Shown in pieces: positions 42,015 through 51,099 of a stretch of 64,000 bases of DNA. A model generated the notes under the pieces. The model was not told where the DNA came from. It made no database searches and worked only from the letters and a program-made list of their open reading frames with translations. The position numbers and the translations under genes were made by a program. The stretch's first letter is position 1, and the number at the start of each line of letters is the position of its first letter. The DNA comes from Streptomyces sp. NBC_00572 (GTDB taxonomy: Bacteria; Actinomycetota; Actinomycetes; Streptomycetales; Streptomycetaceae): contig NZ_JAPENX010000001.1 of the NCBI RefSeq assembly GCF_026341815.1, positions 7,006,001-7,070,000 on the forward strand, read 5' to 3'.

Positions 42015-43022
42015 CTACCGGGAACGCTGATCACCTGGAGTACGACGGACCCGGGGCGGTCGACGGTCGCCGACAGCGCGTGAGGAGCGGTCACGGGCGT
42101 GCCCCATGAGCGAGCGGGCGAAGCAGTAGGAGGTCGGAAGCCACACGGCGGCGGCGATCCACAGCAGCACGCGCCCCAACACTTCCAGCCACCCGACTCC
42201 GGTGGCGGCCGCGACCGACAGGGAGGCCACCGCCGTCATTCCGAGCGGGAAGACCGTCGCCCAACGACGGACGTCGTAGCCGAGGCGGGGGCGGACGAAC
42301 TCGCCGCACAGCAGGACCACGTACCAGGCCAGATCAAGCGCCACCAGGACAAGGGTGGTCGTGCGCAGCGTCGTGGCCGCGCCGCCCGACCAGACGCCCG
42401 AGGCCAGGAGCTTCGATCCGGCGAGCGCCGAGATCGCCAGGGCCCCGCCCGCGATCCATTGGTCGCCCGCGCCCGTCACCACCTGGCGGACATCGAAACG
42501 GGCCAGGGCGTCGACGTACAACACGAGTCCCAGCAGGAACAAACCGAGGGCCACCCGAGCAAGCCAGTCACCGGCTTCCGGCGCGAGGACGGCACACAGC
42601 ACCGCGAGCCCCTGGGTGGCCACACAGATCAGGAACACGGCGCCCGGTGCCCGCCGGGGCAGGTGCCGGAGGACGGCGACCAACATCACGGGCCACACCA
42701 CCGCGGCGAGCACCAGGAGTGACACGGCCACCGGAGTGAGGCCGAGGCCCTCGAACCGGACGCCGAGCACGGTCGTGGCAGCTACCGCGGTCAGGGCCGG
42801 AGGGGTGTCGGCGGTCACCGCCCAGCGGCGCCGGTCCCCGAGGAGCAGGGCCGCGAAGTCGAACGCCAGCAGCAGCCACAGCGCCGTGGCCAGGCACAGC
42901 GCCACCACGGAGACCACCTCGAAGCCGGTCAGGCTCAGACCGACCGACAGGATGCCGGTGGCCATGACCGCGGCACCGGTCACCGGCGGCCACGCGGCCC
43001 AGTGCCCGGCGTACCGGTTCAT
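42015..43022 (-). CDS. TDT/SLAC1-family anion channel or transporter
   Basis: 335 residues from ATG 43022 (AGGAG about 10 bases upstream), with ten membrane helices and no large loops. It resembles the tellurite-resistance/dicarboxylate transporter (TehA, SLAC1) family: WPPVTGAAVMATGILSVGL and the late VFPLGMTAVASLSVA segment. The gating Phe of SLAC1-type channels cannot be assigned by eye. The tail after helix 10 is a basic extension (RRPPRVRRTPG). Family call moderate; substrate unknown. Confidence 0.75.
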   Translation of the reverse strand: MNRYAGHWAAWPPVTGAAVMATGILSVGLSLTGFEVVSVVALCLATALWLLLAFDFAALLLGDRRRWAVTADTPPALTAVAATTVLGVRFEGLGLTPVAVSLLVLAAVVWPVMLVAVLRHLPRRAPGAVFLICVATQGLAVLCAVLAPEAGDWLARVALGLFLLGLVLYVDALARFDVRQVVTGAGDQWIAGGALAISALAGSKLLASGVWSGGAATTLRTTTLVLVALDLAWYVVLLCGEFVRPRLGYDVRRWATVFPLGMTAVASLSVAAATGVGWLEVLGRVLLWIAAAVWLPTSYCFARSLMGHARDRSSRAVGDRRPPRVRRTPGDQRSR

Positions 43023-43227
43023 GACATGCTCGCGCTCCTGCATGTCCCCATCGCATCGCTGCTCCCGGCACCCCGCCAGTCGTCGGGGCGGAGGAACGGG
43101 CGGAGAGGCACCCTTTCGGCTCTACGGGGGGATGCCAGTACGACCGTTCGTGGAACTGGAGACCGCGGTCGAAGGGCGCTGCCGAACGACCGGATGGCGC
43201 GGACGGACGGCGCTCGGCGAGAGCGTG

Positions 43228-44226
43228 TCAGCGTCGCAGGGCCGTTCGCAGCGTGAGTCCGTGGTGGCGCCGTAGCCGGTACAGCTCCCAGCACGACAGG
43301 GCCGTCACCGTGACGGGGGCGCCGAGGATGAAGACCACCCGGGCTCCCGTCGGCACCTGGCCGTAGGCTCCGGTGATCACATCCAGCAGGGCCATCTCCC
43401 ACACCAGGACGCCGGCGAGGATCGGCGGCAGCACCTCGTGGATGTCGGCGGTGCGGAACACGTGCACCAACGACAGTCCGATGCCGTAGAGCGCGAAGCC
43501 GATCGACCACAGGAACAGCACGACGATGAGGATCCTCCCGGGAAGCCCCACGGCGTCCCGCAGGCCCGCCAACTCCGGGGCCATGGCGAGGGCGGAGGTG
43601 CCCATGGACACCATGATGGCCAGGACCGAGCCGATCGGACGCAGGGCCCGGCGCAGGTACACCCGGCGCAAGCCGTCCCTGGCGGCTGCCACGAAGGCGC
43701 CGACCACTACGGGGAAGGTGCAGACGAGAACGAGCACACTCGACCAGCTTTGGTCGAGGCGTTCGCTCGCCACGCCCTGGACGTCGTCGGCGGTCACGAT
43801 GGCCTTGTAGGTGAGCATCAGACCCACCCAGGCGACGAGTCCCAGCCCGGTCCGCCACAGCTGGAGCTTCCGGACCTCCCGATCGTTGACGATCTCGGGG
43901 CGCGAGGGACGGAACGTCCGCTGGGCGGCGTACAGGGGGTTGTAGAGGCCGCGGAGGATGTTCCGGGCCCGCGAGGGCTCTGCGCGCGGCGTCGGGACCG
44001 GTCCGTATCCCGGCGGGTACGGGTATCCCGGCGGAGGGCCGGATTGTGCGTACGGGTATCCCGGCGGAGGGCCGGACTGCGCGTACGGATATCCCTGTGG
44101 CGGACCGAAGGGGGCGTTCGGGTGCCCCTGCGGGGGCACCGGAGGCGCGTAGGGGCGTCCCTGCGGCGGGTTCGCGCCGCTGCTGCCCGCCTGGTCGCCG
44201 TACCCACCGCTGCCGTAACCGCTCAT
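43228..44226 (-). CDS. Membrane protein with Pro/Gly/Tyr repeat N terminus
   Basis: 332 residues. Residues 1-80 are a cytoplasmic-looking Pro/Gly/Tyr tail with repeated PPPGYPYAQSG units (two near-perfect copies and several shorter ones). Five or six helices follow (about 125-145, 165-185, 205-225, 235-260, 270-290 and 295-315) in a Yip1/DUF-type arrangement. Function unknown. Such tails are common in actinomycete membrane proteins and can mediate protein contacts. Confidence 0.72.
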   Translation of the reverse strand: MSGYGSGGYGDQAGSSGANPPQGRPYAPPVPPQGHPNAPFGPPQGYPYAQSGPPPGYPYAQSGPPPGYPYPPGYGPVPTPRAEPSRARNILRGLYNPLYAAQRTFRPSRPEIVNDREVRKLQLWRTGLGLVAWVGLMLTYKAIVTADDVQGVASERLDQSWSSVLVLVCTFPVVVGAFVAAARDGLRRVYLRRALRPIGSVLAIMVSMGTSALAMAPELAGLRDAVGLPGRILIVVLFLWSIGFALYGIGLSLVHVFRTADIHEVLPPILAGVLVWEMALLDVITGAYGQVPTGARVVFILGAPVTVTALSCWELYRLRRHHGLTLRTALRR

Positions 44227-44503
44227 GCCACGTACCCCCGATGTCCTGCACGTTCGAACCCGGGCATCCTAGGTCCTGGACGTCCGGCGGCGGGTCTCCG
44301 GCCAGGGATCGTTCCACAGAGGCGGCGGTTTCATGCGAGAACGCACCAGCGATGGAACGGTGAGGCAGATCATGGCACTTCGCCGGATCGCGCATGTCCA
44401 GGTGGCGCCGGCCGTGCCGGTGGTGGCTTCATGAGGGGTGCGGTGGTGTTCCCGCTGCCTTGCTTCTCGCAACCACCCCGTAGACGCGTCGAGGTGATCT
44501 CCG

Positions 44504-45997
44504 ATGGTGACAGACCGGTACGGCAACCCCTTGCACGAGTGCACCGAAGAGACGGCCGCACACCTGGACCGGGCCGTCGACTCCCTGCTCCACTTCGACC
44601 CCGAGGTCGAGCAGGCGGTCGGCGATGCTCTCGAAAGCGCGCCGACCTCACCTCTCGCCCAGTCCTTCGCCGCCTATCTCGGGGCGTTGGGCACGGAGCC
44701 CGGCGACGCCCTCACCGCGCGGCAGCGGTTCGGCCGGTACACGGCCGGCGTGGACGGCTCGTCCCTGCCCGTGCGGGAGCGCCTGCACCTTGCCGCGGCC
44801 GGGGCATGGCTGGCCGGAGATCTGCACCGTGCGGGCGGGCTGCTGGAGGAGTTGTCCCTGGTGTGCCCGAGGGACGCGCTCGCCCTGGCCGTGGGGCACC
44901 AGCTGGACTTCTTCACCGGTGACTCGGTCCGCCTGCGTGATCGCATCGGGGGAGCCCTCTCGGCCTGGGACGCCGCCGACCCCCACCGCGGCCTGGTGTT
45001 GGGCATGTACGCCTTCGGGCTGGAGGAGTCGGGTCACTACCGCTTGGCCGAGGAGGCAGGACTCGCCGCGGTCGAGCAGAACCCTCGCGACGTCTGGGCG
45101 ATCCACGCCGTGGTGCACACCTACGAGATGCAGGGACGGGTGTCGGAAGGCATCGGCTACCTCGATGCCCGCCGCGAGGACTGGGCGCAGGGCAACTACC
45201 TGAACGTCCACAACTGGTGGCACTACTCCCTGTACGCCTTGGAGGCGGGGGACACCGGCACCGCCTTGAGCATCTACGACGCCGCCCTGCACAACGACGC
45301 GTCGGCCGGCGTGGCCATGGAACTGCTGGATGCCGCAGCGCTGCTGTGGCGGATCCGACTCGCGGGAGGGGAGTCCGGCCCCCGCTTCGGGGCGCTGGCC
45401 GATGCGTGGGCCTCGCGAGCCGATCCACCGTTCTACGCGTTCAACGACGTGCACGCAGTCATGTCCTATGTGGGTGCCGGGCGGCTCGCGGAGGCGGCGC
45501 GGCTCATCGCGGACCGACGACGATGGCTGGCCCAGGGGGGTCCGGACACCGTCACCAACAGACGGATGACCGCGGACATCGGTCTGCCCGCGTGCGAAGC
45601 GCTGGTGGCGCACGGGCAAGGGAAGCACGCCACCGTCGTGGAGCTCCTGTGGCCGCTGCGCCGTAGGCTGCACGAGTTCGGCGGAAGTCATGCGCAGCGC
45701 GACGCGCTCCAGAAGACCCTGATCGACTCCGCGCTCGGCTCCGGACGGCGTGAACTGGCCCGTGTGCTCATCAGTGAGCGGATCGGGCTTCGGCCCGACA
45801 GCTCGTACAACTGGGCGGCTCGGGCTCGCCTCGCCGATGCCCTGGGCGATGCCGCCCTGGCCACCGCCGCCCGCGGCCATGCGAGGGACGCCGCTGCGAC
45901 AGCTGCCGAAGCACTCCCGCCCTTGCCCCTTCGTCCGGACGCCCACGCACCATCCGGCGAAAGTGCTGCGCCTGGAGCCGGTCCCGTATCTCGGTGA
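44504..45997 (+). CDS. TTC38-like tetratricopeptide-repeat protein
   Basis: 497 residues, all-helical. The sequence follows the TTC38 family: SLLHFDPEVEQAVGDALE, an ALAVGHQLDFFTGD repeat, LGMYAFGLEESGHYRLAEEAGLAAVEQNPRDVWAIHAVVH, the NYLNVHNWWHYSLYALEAGD block and the GLPACEALVAHGQGKH helix pair. These proteins are TPR scaffolds without known enzyme activity. ATG 44504 follows GGTGATC-type purines; the frame has no better start. Followed 14 bases later by a strong stem-loop. Confidence 0.88.
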   Translation: MVTDRYGNPLHECTEETAAHLDRAVDSLLHFDPEVEQAVGDALESAPTSPLAQSFAAYLGALGTEPGDALTARQRFGRYTAGVDGSSLPVRERLHLAAAGAWLAGDLHRAGGLLEELSLVCPRDALALAVGHQLDFFTGDSVRLRDRIGGALSAWDAADPHRGLVLGMYAFGLEESGHYRLAEEAGLAAVEQNPRDVWAIHAVVHTYEMQGRVSEGIGYLDARREDWAQGNYLNVHNWWHYSLYALEAGDTGTALSIYDAALHNDASAGVAMELLDAAALLWRIRLAGGESGPRFGALADAWASRADPPFYAFNDVHAVMSYVGAGRLAEAARLIADRRRWLAQGGPDTVTNRRMTADIGLPACEALVAHGQGKHATVVELLWPLRRRLHEFGGSHAQRDALQKTLIDSALGSGRRELARVLISERIGLRPDSSYNWAARARLADALGDAALATAARGHARDAAATAAEALPPLPLRPDAHAPSGESAAPGAGPVSR

Positions 45998-46010
45998 ATT
46001 CCGGAGCGGC

Positions 46011-46054
46011 GGGGGTCTCCGTCTTCCGTCAGCGGCCGGAAGACGGAGACCCCC
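46011..46054 (+). terminator. Strong stem-loop with 17-bp perfect arms
   Basis: GGGGGTCTCCGTCTTCC (46011-46027) pairs perfectly with its reverse complement at 46038-46054 around a 10-base loop, 14 bases after the TPR gene stop. Further copies of the right arm follow at 46062-46076 (GGAAGACGGAGACCC) and 46091-46102 (GACGGAGACCCC), so the sequence is also a small direct-repeat cluster. Confidence 0.8.
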
Positions 46055-46267
46055 AGCAGCCGGAAGACGGAGACCCCTGCGGAGACGTGGGACGGAGACC
46101 CCCTGTGGAGACCCGCTGTGGAGGCGTCGGCGTGGATGCGACGCCGACTCACCCGGCCCAGCCGGGCCTCCGGCTTCCTGCCCGGCGAGGCCGCCACCTT
46201 CTGCGGATCCACGCCGAACCGGAACGGCTTGTCGGCTCCGTCGGCGAACCGCCACGAGGATCCGGGG

Positions 46268-47395
46268 CTAGCTGAGCGTCTTCACCGCGGCAGCGTCGTA
46301 CGGCTTGAGCTCGTCTGTCCGCCCTGCGAGTACCTTCGCCGCCCACTCCGGGTCCTGGAGCAGCGCGCGGCCGACGGCGACCATGTCGAACTCGTCCCGC
46401 TCCAGGCGGTCGAGGAGGTCGTCGATGCCCTGTACCGGGGCGCCTTCGCCCGCGAAGGCGTGGATGAAGTCGCCGTCCAGGCCGACCGAGCCGACCGTGA
46501 TGGTGGGCCTGCCCGTGAGCTTCTTGGTCCAGCCCGCCAGGTTCAGGTCCGAGCCCTCGAACTCGGGAATCCAGTGGCGGCGGGTGGAGGCGTGGAAGGC
46601 GTCGACGCCGGCCGCGGCGAGCGGAGCCAGAATTGCCTCCAGCTCCTGCGGGGACTGGGCGAGCCGTGCGTCGTAGGCGTCCTGCTTCCACTGCGAGTAG
46701 CGGAAGATCACCGGGAAGTCGGGCGAGACGGTCGCGCGGACCGCGCTCACGACCTCGGCCGCGAACTTCGTACGGGCCACGGGGTCGCCGCCGTAGGCGT
46801 CGGTACGGCGGTTCGTCCCGGCCCACAGGAACTGGTCGAGGAGGTAGCCGTGGGCGCCGTGCAGTTCGATGCCGTCGAAGCCGATGCGCTCGGCGGCCGC
46901 GGCGGCCTCGGCGAAGGCGCCGATGACGTCGTCCAGGTCACTCTGGGTCATCGCCTTGCCCGTGCCCTCGGTGCCGTCGGGGCGGATTCCGGAGGGGCCC
47001 ACCGCCGGGGCGTCGGCGTAGGGCGCCTGGCCCTGCTGGCGCACCATGCCGATGTGCCACAGCTGCGGGACGATCGTGCCGCCCGCCGCGTGCACGGCCT
47101 CGGCGACCTTCGCCCATCCCGCCAGCTGCTCCTCGCCGTGGAACCGCGGCACACGGTCGCTCTGCCCGGCCGATTCGTGTCCGACGTAGGTCCCCTCGGT
47201 GACGATCAGGCCCACGCCGGCGGCGGCGCGTCGGGCGTAGTACGACCGCACGTCCTCGCCGGGGACTCCGCCGGGGGAGAACATGCGCGTCATCGGCGCC
47301 ATCGCGATGCGGTTCGGGACGGTCAGCCCGTTCAGCGAGACGGGCCGGGACAGGATCTCGGCAGCGCGGGAGGTGGGGGACGCGGTGACGGTCAC
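46268..47395 (-). CDS. Old-yellow-enzyme family NADH:flavin oxidoreductase
   Basis: 375 residues from GTG 47395, chosen because GAGGAG lies 8 bases upstream. FMN-binding TIM barrel with NRIAMAPMTRMF near the N terminus, HGAHGYLLDQFL (active-site region, about 175-186), and late phosphate-binding segments PTITVGSVGL and DMVAVGRALLQDPEW. OYEs reduce activated C=C bonds of electrophiles such as enones or nitroesters. Divergent from a MarR gene with two operators between them, so electrophile-induced derepression is likely. Confidence 0.92.
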   Translation of the reverse strand: MTVTASPTSRAAEILSRPVSLNGLTVPNRIAMAPMTRMFSPGGVPGEDVRSYYARRAAAGVGLIVTEGTYVGHESAGQSDRVPRFHGEEQLAGWAKVAEAVHAAGGTIVPQLWHIGMVRQQGQAPYADAPAVGPSGIRPDGTEGTGKAMTQSDLDDVIGAFAEAAAAAERIGFDGIELHGAHGYLLDQFLWAGTNRRTDAYGGDPVARTKFAAEVVSAVRATVSPDFPVIFRYSQWKQDAYDARLAQSPQELEAILAPLAAAGVDAFHASTRRHWIPEFEGSDLNLAGWTKKLTGRPTITVGSVGLDGDFIHAFAGEGAPVQGIDDLLDRLERDEFDMVAVGRALLQDPEWAAKVLAGRTDELKPYDAAAVKTLS

Positions 47396-47431
47396 AGGGA
47401 CGCTCCTCGTGGCGATTACTTGACAACCTTG

Positions 47432-47452
47432 ATGCTTGAGAACTTCATGCAA
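47432..47452. promoter_or_regulatory. Putative MarR operator, imperfect copy
   Basis: ATGCTTGA-N5-TCATGCAA; the left arm equals that of the perfect site at 47473 and the right arm matches at 6 of 8 positions, with the same 5-base spacer. It is 41 bases from the perfect site, close to four helical turns. Confidence 0.55.
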
Positions 47453-47472
47453 CGAAAGGACGGTAGAGGCCA

Positions 47473-47493
47473 ATGCTTGAGATAGTCAAGCAT
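47473..47493. promoter_or_regulatory. Putative MarR operator, perfect palindrome
   Basis: ATGCTTGA-GATAG-TCAAGCAT, 8-bp perfect arms, 20 bases upstream of the marR start and between the divergent OYE and marR genes. Position and symmetry fit autorepression by the MarR protein. Confidence 0.75.
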
Positions 47494-47513
47494 CTCCGGC
47501 TAGAGTGACCCTC

Positions 47514-47948
47514 ATGACAGAAGCTCCCCGCGTCGACACGGCCCAGCTCATGGAGCTGCTCTCCGTGTCGCTCGGCGTCTACTACGGCGACTTCACCGTC
47601 GCCGCGGCGAGCGAGAACCTCACGGCCAGCCAGGGCAAGGCCCTGACCGTGCTACGTCGGGGACCCGCCGCGATGCGCTCCCTGGCCGAGACCATGACCT
47701 GCGACGCGTCCAACATGACCGGGATCATCGACCGGCTGGAGAAGCGGGGCCTGGTGCGCCGCGAGGCCAGCGCCTCCGACCGGCGCGTGAAGAACGTCAT
47801 CCTCACAGCAGAGGGCGAGCGCGTCACCGACGCGATCCGCGCGAAAATGCGCACGACGCAGGAGGGCCTGGACAGGCTCACCGGCCAGGACCGGGACTCC
47901 CTGTACACCCTGCTGGATCGGGTCTTCGTCTCCCAGCCCGACGCCTGA
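47514..47948 (+). CDS. MarR-family transcriptional regulator
   Basis: 144 residues from ATG 47514 (GTG 47505 is also in frame; TAGAGT just upstream may be a -10 element, so the message may be nearly leaderless). Winged helix: LTASQGKALTVLRRG, recognition region MRSLAETMTCDASNMTGIIDRLEKRGLV and wing RREASASDRRVKNVILT. Dimer helices at both ends. It probably represses itself and the divergent OYE gene through the ATGCTTGA palindromes. No Cys except one in the recognition region (TCDASN), which could serve redox sensing. Confidence 0.93.
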   Translation: MTEAPRVDTAQLMELLSVSLGVYYGDFTVAAASENLTASQGKALTVLRRGPAAMRSLAETMTCDASNMTGIIDRLEKRGLVRREASASDRRVKNVILTAEGERVTDAIRAKMRTTQEGLDRLTGQDRDSLYTLLDRVFVSQPDA

Positions 47949-48125
47949 CCCCCTGGCCGCTTGTGCCGGCCCTTCACGGCACCGCGGGCGAGGACGTACC
48001 CCAGAACGAGAACGGCCTGCCGGTCCGCTTCACCTCGGTGCTCGTGGCCGAAGAGAAGTGCCGGGAGATGCGACGAAGGCGAGAGGCCGACATCGCTCAC
48101 CGAGGGTGCGTCGGACCCGGGGTGC

Positions 48126-48146
48126 GTCGGACCTTCGTGGTCCGAC
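48126..48146. terminator. Terminator stem-loop between convergent genes
   Basis: GTCGGACC-TTCGT-GGTCCGAC, perfect 8-bp stem, directly before the end of the VOC gene (48153) and 178 bases after marR. A partial direct copy (GTGCGTCGGACC) lies just upstream at about 48106-48117. Confidence 0.7.
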
Positions 48147-48152
48147 CCGTCC

Positions 48153-48593
48153 TCAGCGAAGCTGTTCGGCCAGTCCGACGATGATGCCCTCCGGGCCGCG
48201 GACGTAGCAGAGCAGATAGCTGTCCTCGAACCGCGCGATCTCGCCGACGAGTGTGGCGCCGTGAGGGCGCAGGCGGGCAACGGTGTCCTCGATGTCGTCG
48301 ACGGCGAACATGACGCGGTGCGTGCCCAGAACGTTGTGCGGCCGGTTGCGGGGGCCGCCGCTGATCACCGCGGGGCTGCGGTACTTCGCCAGCTCGAGCC
48401 GACTGTGACCGTCGGGGGTCCGGACCATCGCGATGTCACAGTGGACGCCTTCGAGTCCGGTGCACTGGTCGGCGAAGAGGCCCTCGACCTCCCCCCTGCC
48501 CTCCAGCTCCATACCGAGTTCCACGAAGAACGCGATGGCGGCATCCATGTCGTCGACGACGATGCCGACGTTGTCCATCCGCTGAATCGCCAT
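48153..48593 (-). CDS. VOC-family (glyoxalase-like) protein
   Basis: 146 residues from ATG 48593, with GAAGGAGAAG upstream. Two beta-alpha-beta-beta-beta modules of the vicinal-oxygen-chelate fold: MDNVGIVVDDMDAAIAFFVELGMELEG, and RVMFAVDDIEDTVARLRPHGATLVGE. Possible metal ligands are His85-type (HSRLELAKY, Glu) and the final VRGPEGIIVGLAE Glu. Substrate unknown; such single-domain proteins may be isomerases or bind antibiotics. Confidence 0.85.
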   Translation of the reverse strand: MAIQRMDNVGIVVDDMDAAIAFFVELGMELEGRGEVEGLFADQCTGLEGVHCDIAMVRTPDGHSRLELAKYRSPAVISGGPRNRPHNVLGTHRVMFAVDDIEDTVARLRPHGATLVGEIARFEDSYLLCYVRGPEGIIVGLAEQLR

Positions 48594-49238
48594 GCTGACT
48601 TCTCCTTCTTCCGCGCGCGGCCGGTGGTGGCCGCCGATGACCCGGGGACGGATCCGGTGACCCGTTCTCGACATCCTCGGACCGCCGATCTCCGAAGAAT
48701 CTGGATCGTGTCTCAGCACCGATACAGCAGCTGGCGAGCCAAGGGTGAGTGCGGGGCAGATGGCCCCTCCCATCACGATGGTGGATGTGGGAACGACGCG
48801 ACGACATCCACGAGGACTTCCTCGGCCTGGCCGCCTGCCTCATCACCCACCGACGCGTCTCGCCGGTCAGGGTCTCCACTCCTTCGGGCGCCATCCACGA
48901 GTCGCTCGCCCGACCCACGGCGTCGTTGGTGCGCAACAGTGACCGTCTGCGCCCGAGCGACGCTCCGCCCACAGTCGCCGGTCGGCGCTCATTTGTCGCA
49001 GTGCTCGGCGGGCTCCTGACGACCAGGCGCGTCATCACCGAGGTCTTGGCCATCCACCCTTTCGTTCTCCCCGGCAGAGCCCCCTGTCGGGTCGCGCAAC
49101 CTTGGCCGAAACGCGCCGTCTGTTGGTGACACCTGCCCGAGCGATGCGACCCGGAGGCAGTCCGGCTCGGGCGACCCGTGATGGTGTCACGGGTTCCCGC
49201 GGTGGGTGCCCGGGCCGGGATCTCCCGGGGCCGGGTCC
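48594..49238. other. 645-bp gap with no confident gene
   Basis: Mostly coding-like composition without a recognisable protein. The best candidate is a plus-strand frame at 48785-49129 (115 residues, start MWERRDDIHEDFLGL), which has GC-rich third positions in its first half only and no ribosome site. It may be a relic. The VOC promoter must lie at about 48600-48680. Confidence 0.3.
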
Positions 49239-49496
49239 TCACCGCGCCTTTGCCGTGCGGTGGTGCAACCGCCGCTTCAGGCAACGGCGTTCGTTCTCGT
49301 CGAGACCGCCCCACACTCCTGTCACCTGACGGGAGTCGTCCATGGCCCAGCGAAGACAGGCCTCCTGAACGGGGCAGCCTCGGCAGATGCGCTTGGCCTC
49401 TTCGGCCTGGACCAGAGCGGGGGCGCCGGTCCCCACGGGGAAGAAGAGGTCGGGGTCGATGTTCTGGCAGGCGGCGGATGCGCGCCAGTTGTCCAT
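49239..49496 (-). CDS. WhiB-family Fe-S transcription factor
   Basis: 85 residues; AGGAGG lies 6 bases before ATG 49496. The four cluster-binding Cys are at 10, 38, 41 and 47 (CRGCPVQEAC), followed by the GVWGGLDENER turn and a basic C terminus (RCLKRRLHHR) for DNA contact. Wbl proteins bind a 4Fe-4S cluster that reacts with NO or oxygen and act with the primary sigma factor. A NO-detoxifying flavohemoprotein is encoded 6 kb away, which may be a coincidence. Confidence 0.95.
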   Translation of the reverse strand: MDNWRASAACQNIDPDLFFPVGTGAPALVQAEEAKRICRGCPVQEACLRWAMDDSRQVTGVWGGLDENERRCLKRRLHHRTAKAR

Positions 49497-49607
49497 GGCG
49501 TTCCTCCTGTCTACGGGTGCGAGTGTCCTGCCATTCGGCTGACCGGTCGGCGGCACTTGAAACGCTGTCAGCCTCGCGAGTACGCCCCCTTTCCGGCGCG
49601 ACGATGG

Positions 49608-49790
49608 GTGGCGGCCCGGCCCGTCAGCCGACTGGCCAGGGCCGTAGGGGCGGGTGATCGAGCGGGCTTCGTGGCGCGCGGGCTGCTGTACCTTCTCGTC
49701 GGAGCCCTGGCCGTACGCATCGGCCTGACGTGCACGAGCGATCAGGCCGACCGGCCCGCGTGCGGATCTGGTGAGCCGATCGTGCCGGAG
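49608..49790 (+). pseudogene. DUF1206-type membrane protein remnant
   Basis: From GTG 49608 the frame reads through SRLARAVGAGDRAGFVARGLLYLLVGALAVRIGL (split here: GFVARGLLYLLVGALAVRI is the conserved first helix of DUF1206 proteins), then loses membrane character near 49740. Intact family members have three such two-helix repeats and about 270 residues. Only the first half-repeat is present. I judge it a relic. Confidence 0.45.
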
Positions 49791-50095
49791 GAAGACTCCC
49801 TCTTCGTCGTCAAGGCACGGCATTCCGCCTTCAGGGCGGCCGCCCTCCTGCCGGCGGACGGCATCACGTTCGACCTTCCGTGCGTTCACCGCTGTCCGGA
49901 CCCGCCTCGCTGAACGCGCGCATGCCGGGGCCGGGTCGAACCGTCGTCGGCGGCGATGCCGGCGTCCGTCGGCTCATCTCACTTGTGACGAGATGCCATA
50001 GGGGACATCCGGGTGGCTTTCTCCCTGGCCCGCAACGGGTCGCGGTGCCCACGTCGTCATCATCTGCACGTTGCACGACGACTGAGGAGACGCTC

Positions 50096-50440
50096 ATGAC
50101 CGAGTTCCAGGCGCTCACCACGGCTCCGCGCGCACTGTTGGATCTCGACCCGTACCGCTTCCCTGCCGTGTACGTCGACGACCGGCCCAGGGAGACATCG
50201 GCGGTCTTCGGCATCATGGAGTACGACGACTTCCCCGAGCCGGAGCCTGCGCCTTCAAGCAGCCTGTCCGACCGTCTGCAGCCGGCCGACCGCCGCCGGC
50301 TGGAGCTGCACGCCGCTCTCACCACGGCGGGTATCGCACCCATGCCGGGCGATCTCGACGTCATCGAGGTGCTGTGCACCTTGGACGACACCACCCACAG
50401 TGCGCTCCGTCGATGGCTCAGCCGGTCTGGCACCCACTGA
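50096..50440 (+). CDS. Hypothetical protein
   Basis: 114 residues from ATG 50096; GAGGAGAC lies 7 bases upstream. Soluble and acidic, with FPAVYVDDRPRETSAVFGIMEYDDFPEPEP and a helical C-terminal half (ADRRRLELHAALTTAGIAP, LDVIEVLCTLDDTTHSALRRWL). No family recognised. It stands alone between the decayed DUF1206 fragment and the gene at 50558. Confidence 0.65.
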   Translation: MTEFQALTTAPRALLDLDPYRFPAVYVDDRPRETSAVFGIMEYDDFPEPEPAPSSSLSDRLQPADRRRLELHAALTTAGIAPMPGDLDVIEVLCTLDDTTHSALRRWLSRSGTH

Positions 50441-50557
50441 CACATCACAAGAGTCGGCCGGTTGAATCCGCCATGCCTCGCCTCCCTGCCCATGCAGCTC
50501 CTGGTCCGGGATAGTCAGCCACTTCGTCGGCTGATCCAAGGAACGAGGTAGGAAGAG

Positions 50558-50983
50558 ATGTATTCCTCTTTGCGGTCGGTGCGGTGGCTGGCTTCCGTCT
50601 GCGATGACCCCAACAAGTGCCTGAGCGAGTGGGGGCTGAGCGATCGGGGTGTGGTGCTCTTGCCGGCGGGGCGGCTCTGGGACGCCCTTGCAGTGCCGGA
50701 GACGCTGGGACACGGCCTGCTGAACGCAGTCGCCCGCCGCGGGCGTTCAACGACCGGCCCGGTGCTCCGCAACAGCAGGCGTCAGGAGCTCGTGCTGCTG
50801 ATGACTCCAGGCAGCCCCGCCACGAAGCTGGGGCGGGCCGCTCGGTACCTGACGACGGGAACCTGGCTGGCCGTCCCCGACCCCGGCCGGAAGGTGACCG
50901 GCCTTTCGTGGCTCGTCCCGCCCGACGGGCGGGGAGCGCTTTTCTCCCCACACGAGGTCTATGCCGCACTCGAGCCACGGTGA
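50558..50983 (+). CDS. Small protein resembling an N-terminal prim-pol-like domain
   Basis: 141 residues from ATG 50558, preceded by GGAAGAG. The order WLASVCDDPNKCLSEW, VVLLPAGRLWDAL, LLNAVARRG, LVLLMTPGS, LTTGTWLAVPDP and WLVPPDGR follows the short bifunctional primase/polymerase-like N domain found as a stand-alone protein in many Streptomyces. The acidic metal residues of active prim-pols are not evident, so it may not be catalytic. Its stop overlaps a small downstream frame (GTGA). Confidence 0.6.
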   Translation: MYSSLRSVRWLASVCDDPNKCLSEWGLSDRGVVLLPAGRLWDALAVPETLGHGLLNAVARRGRSTTGPVLRNSRRQELVLLMTPGSPATKLGRAARYLTTGTWLAVPDPGRKVTGLSWLVPPDGRGALFSPHEVYAALEPR

Positions 50984-51099
50984 CGGCGGGTGCCGTCGCA
51001 GGCACGGCGGCCGAGCTCACCCTCGCGTACGCGCTGGGACGGCGGGCGCGGCGACGCGGCCTCGGACCGGCGGCCCTGCTCTTCGAACGCCGCTTCTGA
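50980..51099 (+). CDS. Possible 39-residue protein coupled to the preceding gene
   Basis: GTG 50980 overlaps the stop of the previous gene by 4 bases. The product (start VTAGAVAGTAAELTLAYALG, end ALLFERRF) is a single amphipathic, Arg-rich helix-like stretch with GC-rich third positions. Only coupling and codon bias support it. Confidence 0.35.
   Translation: MTAGAVAGTAAELTLAYALGRRARRRGLGPAALLFERRF

Noticed and set aside
46011..46103. Possible CRISPR-like array (repeated GGAAGACGGAGACCC units)
   Set aside because: Spacers are irregular and very short (a few bases), units are shortened progressively, no cas genes; better explained as a terminator with repeated arms.
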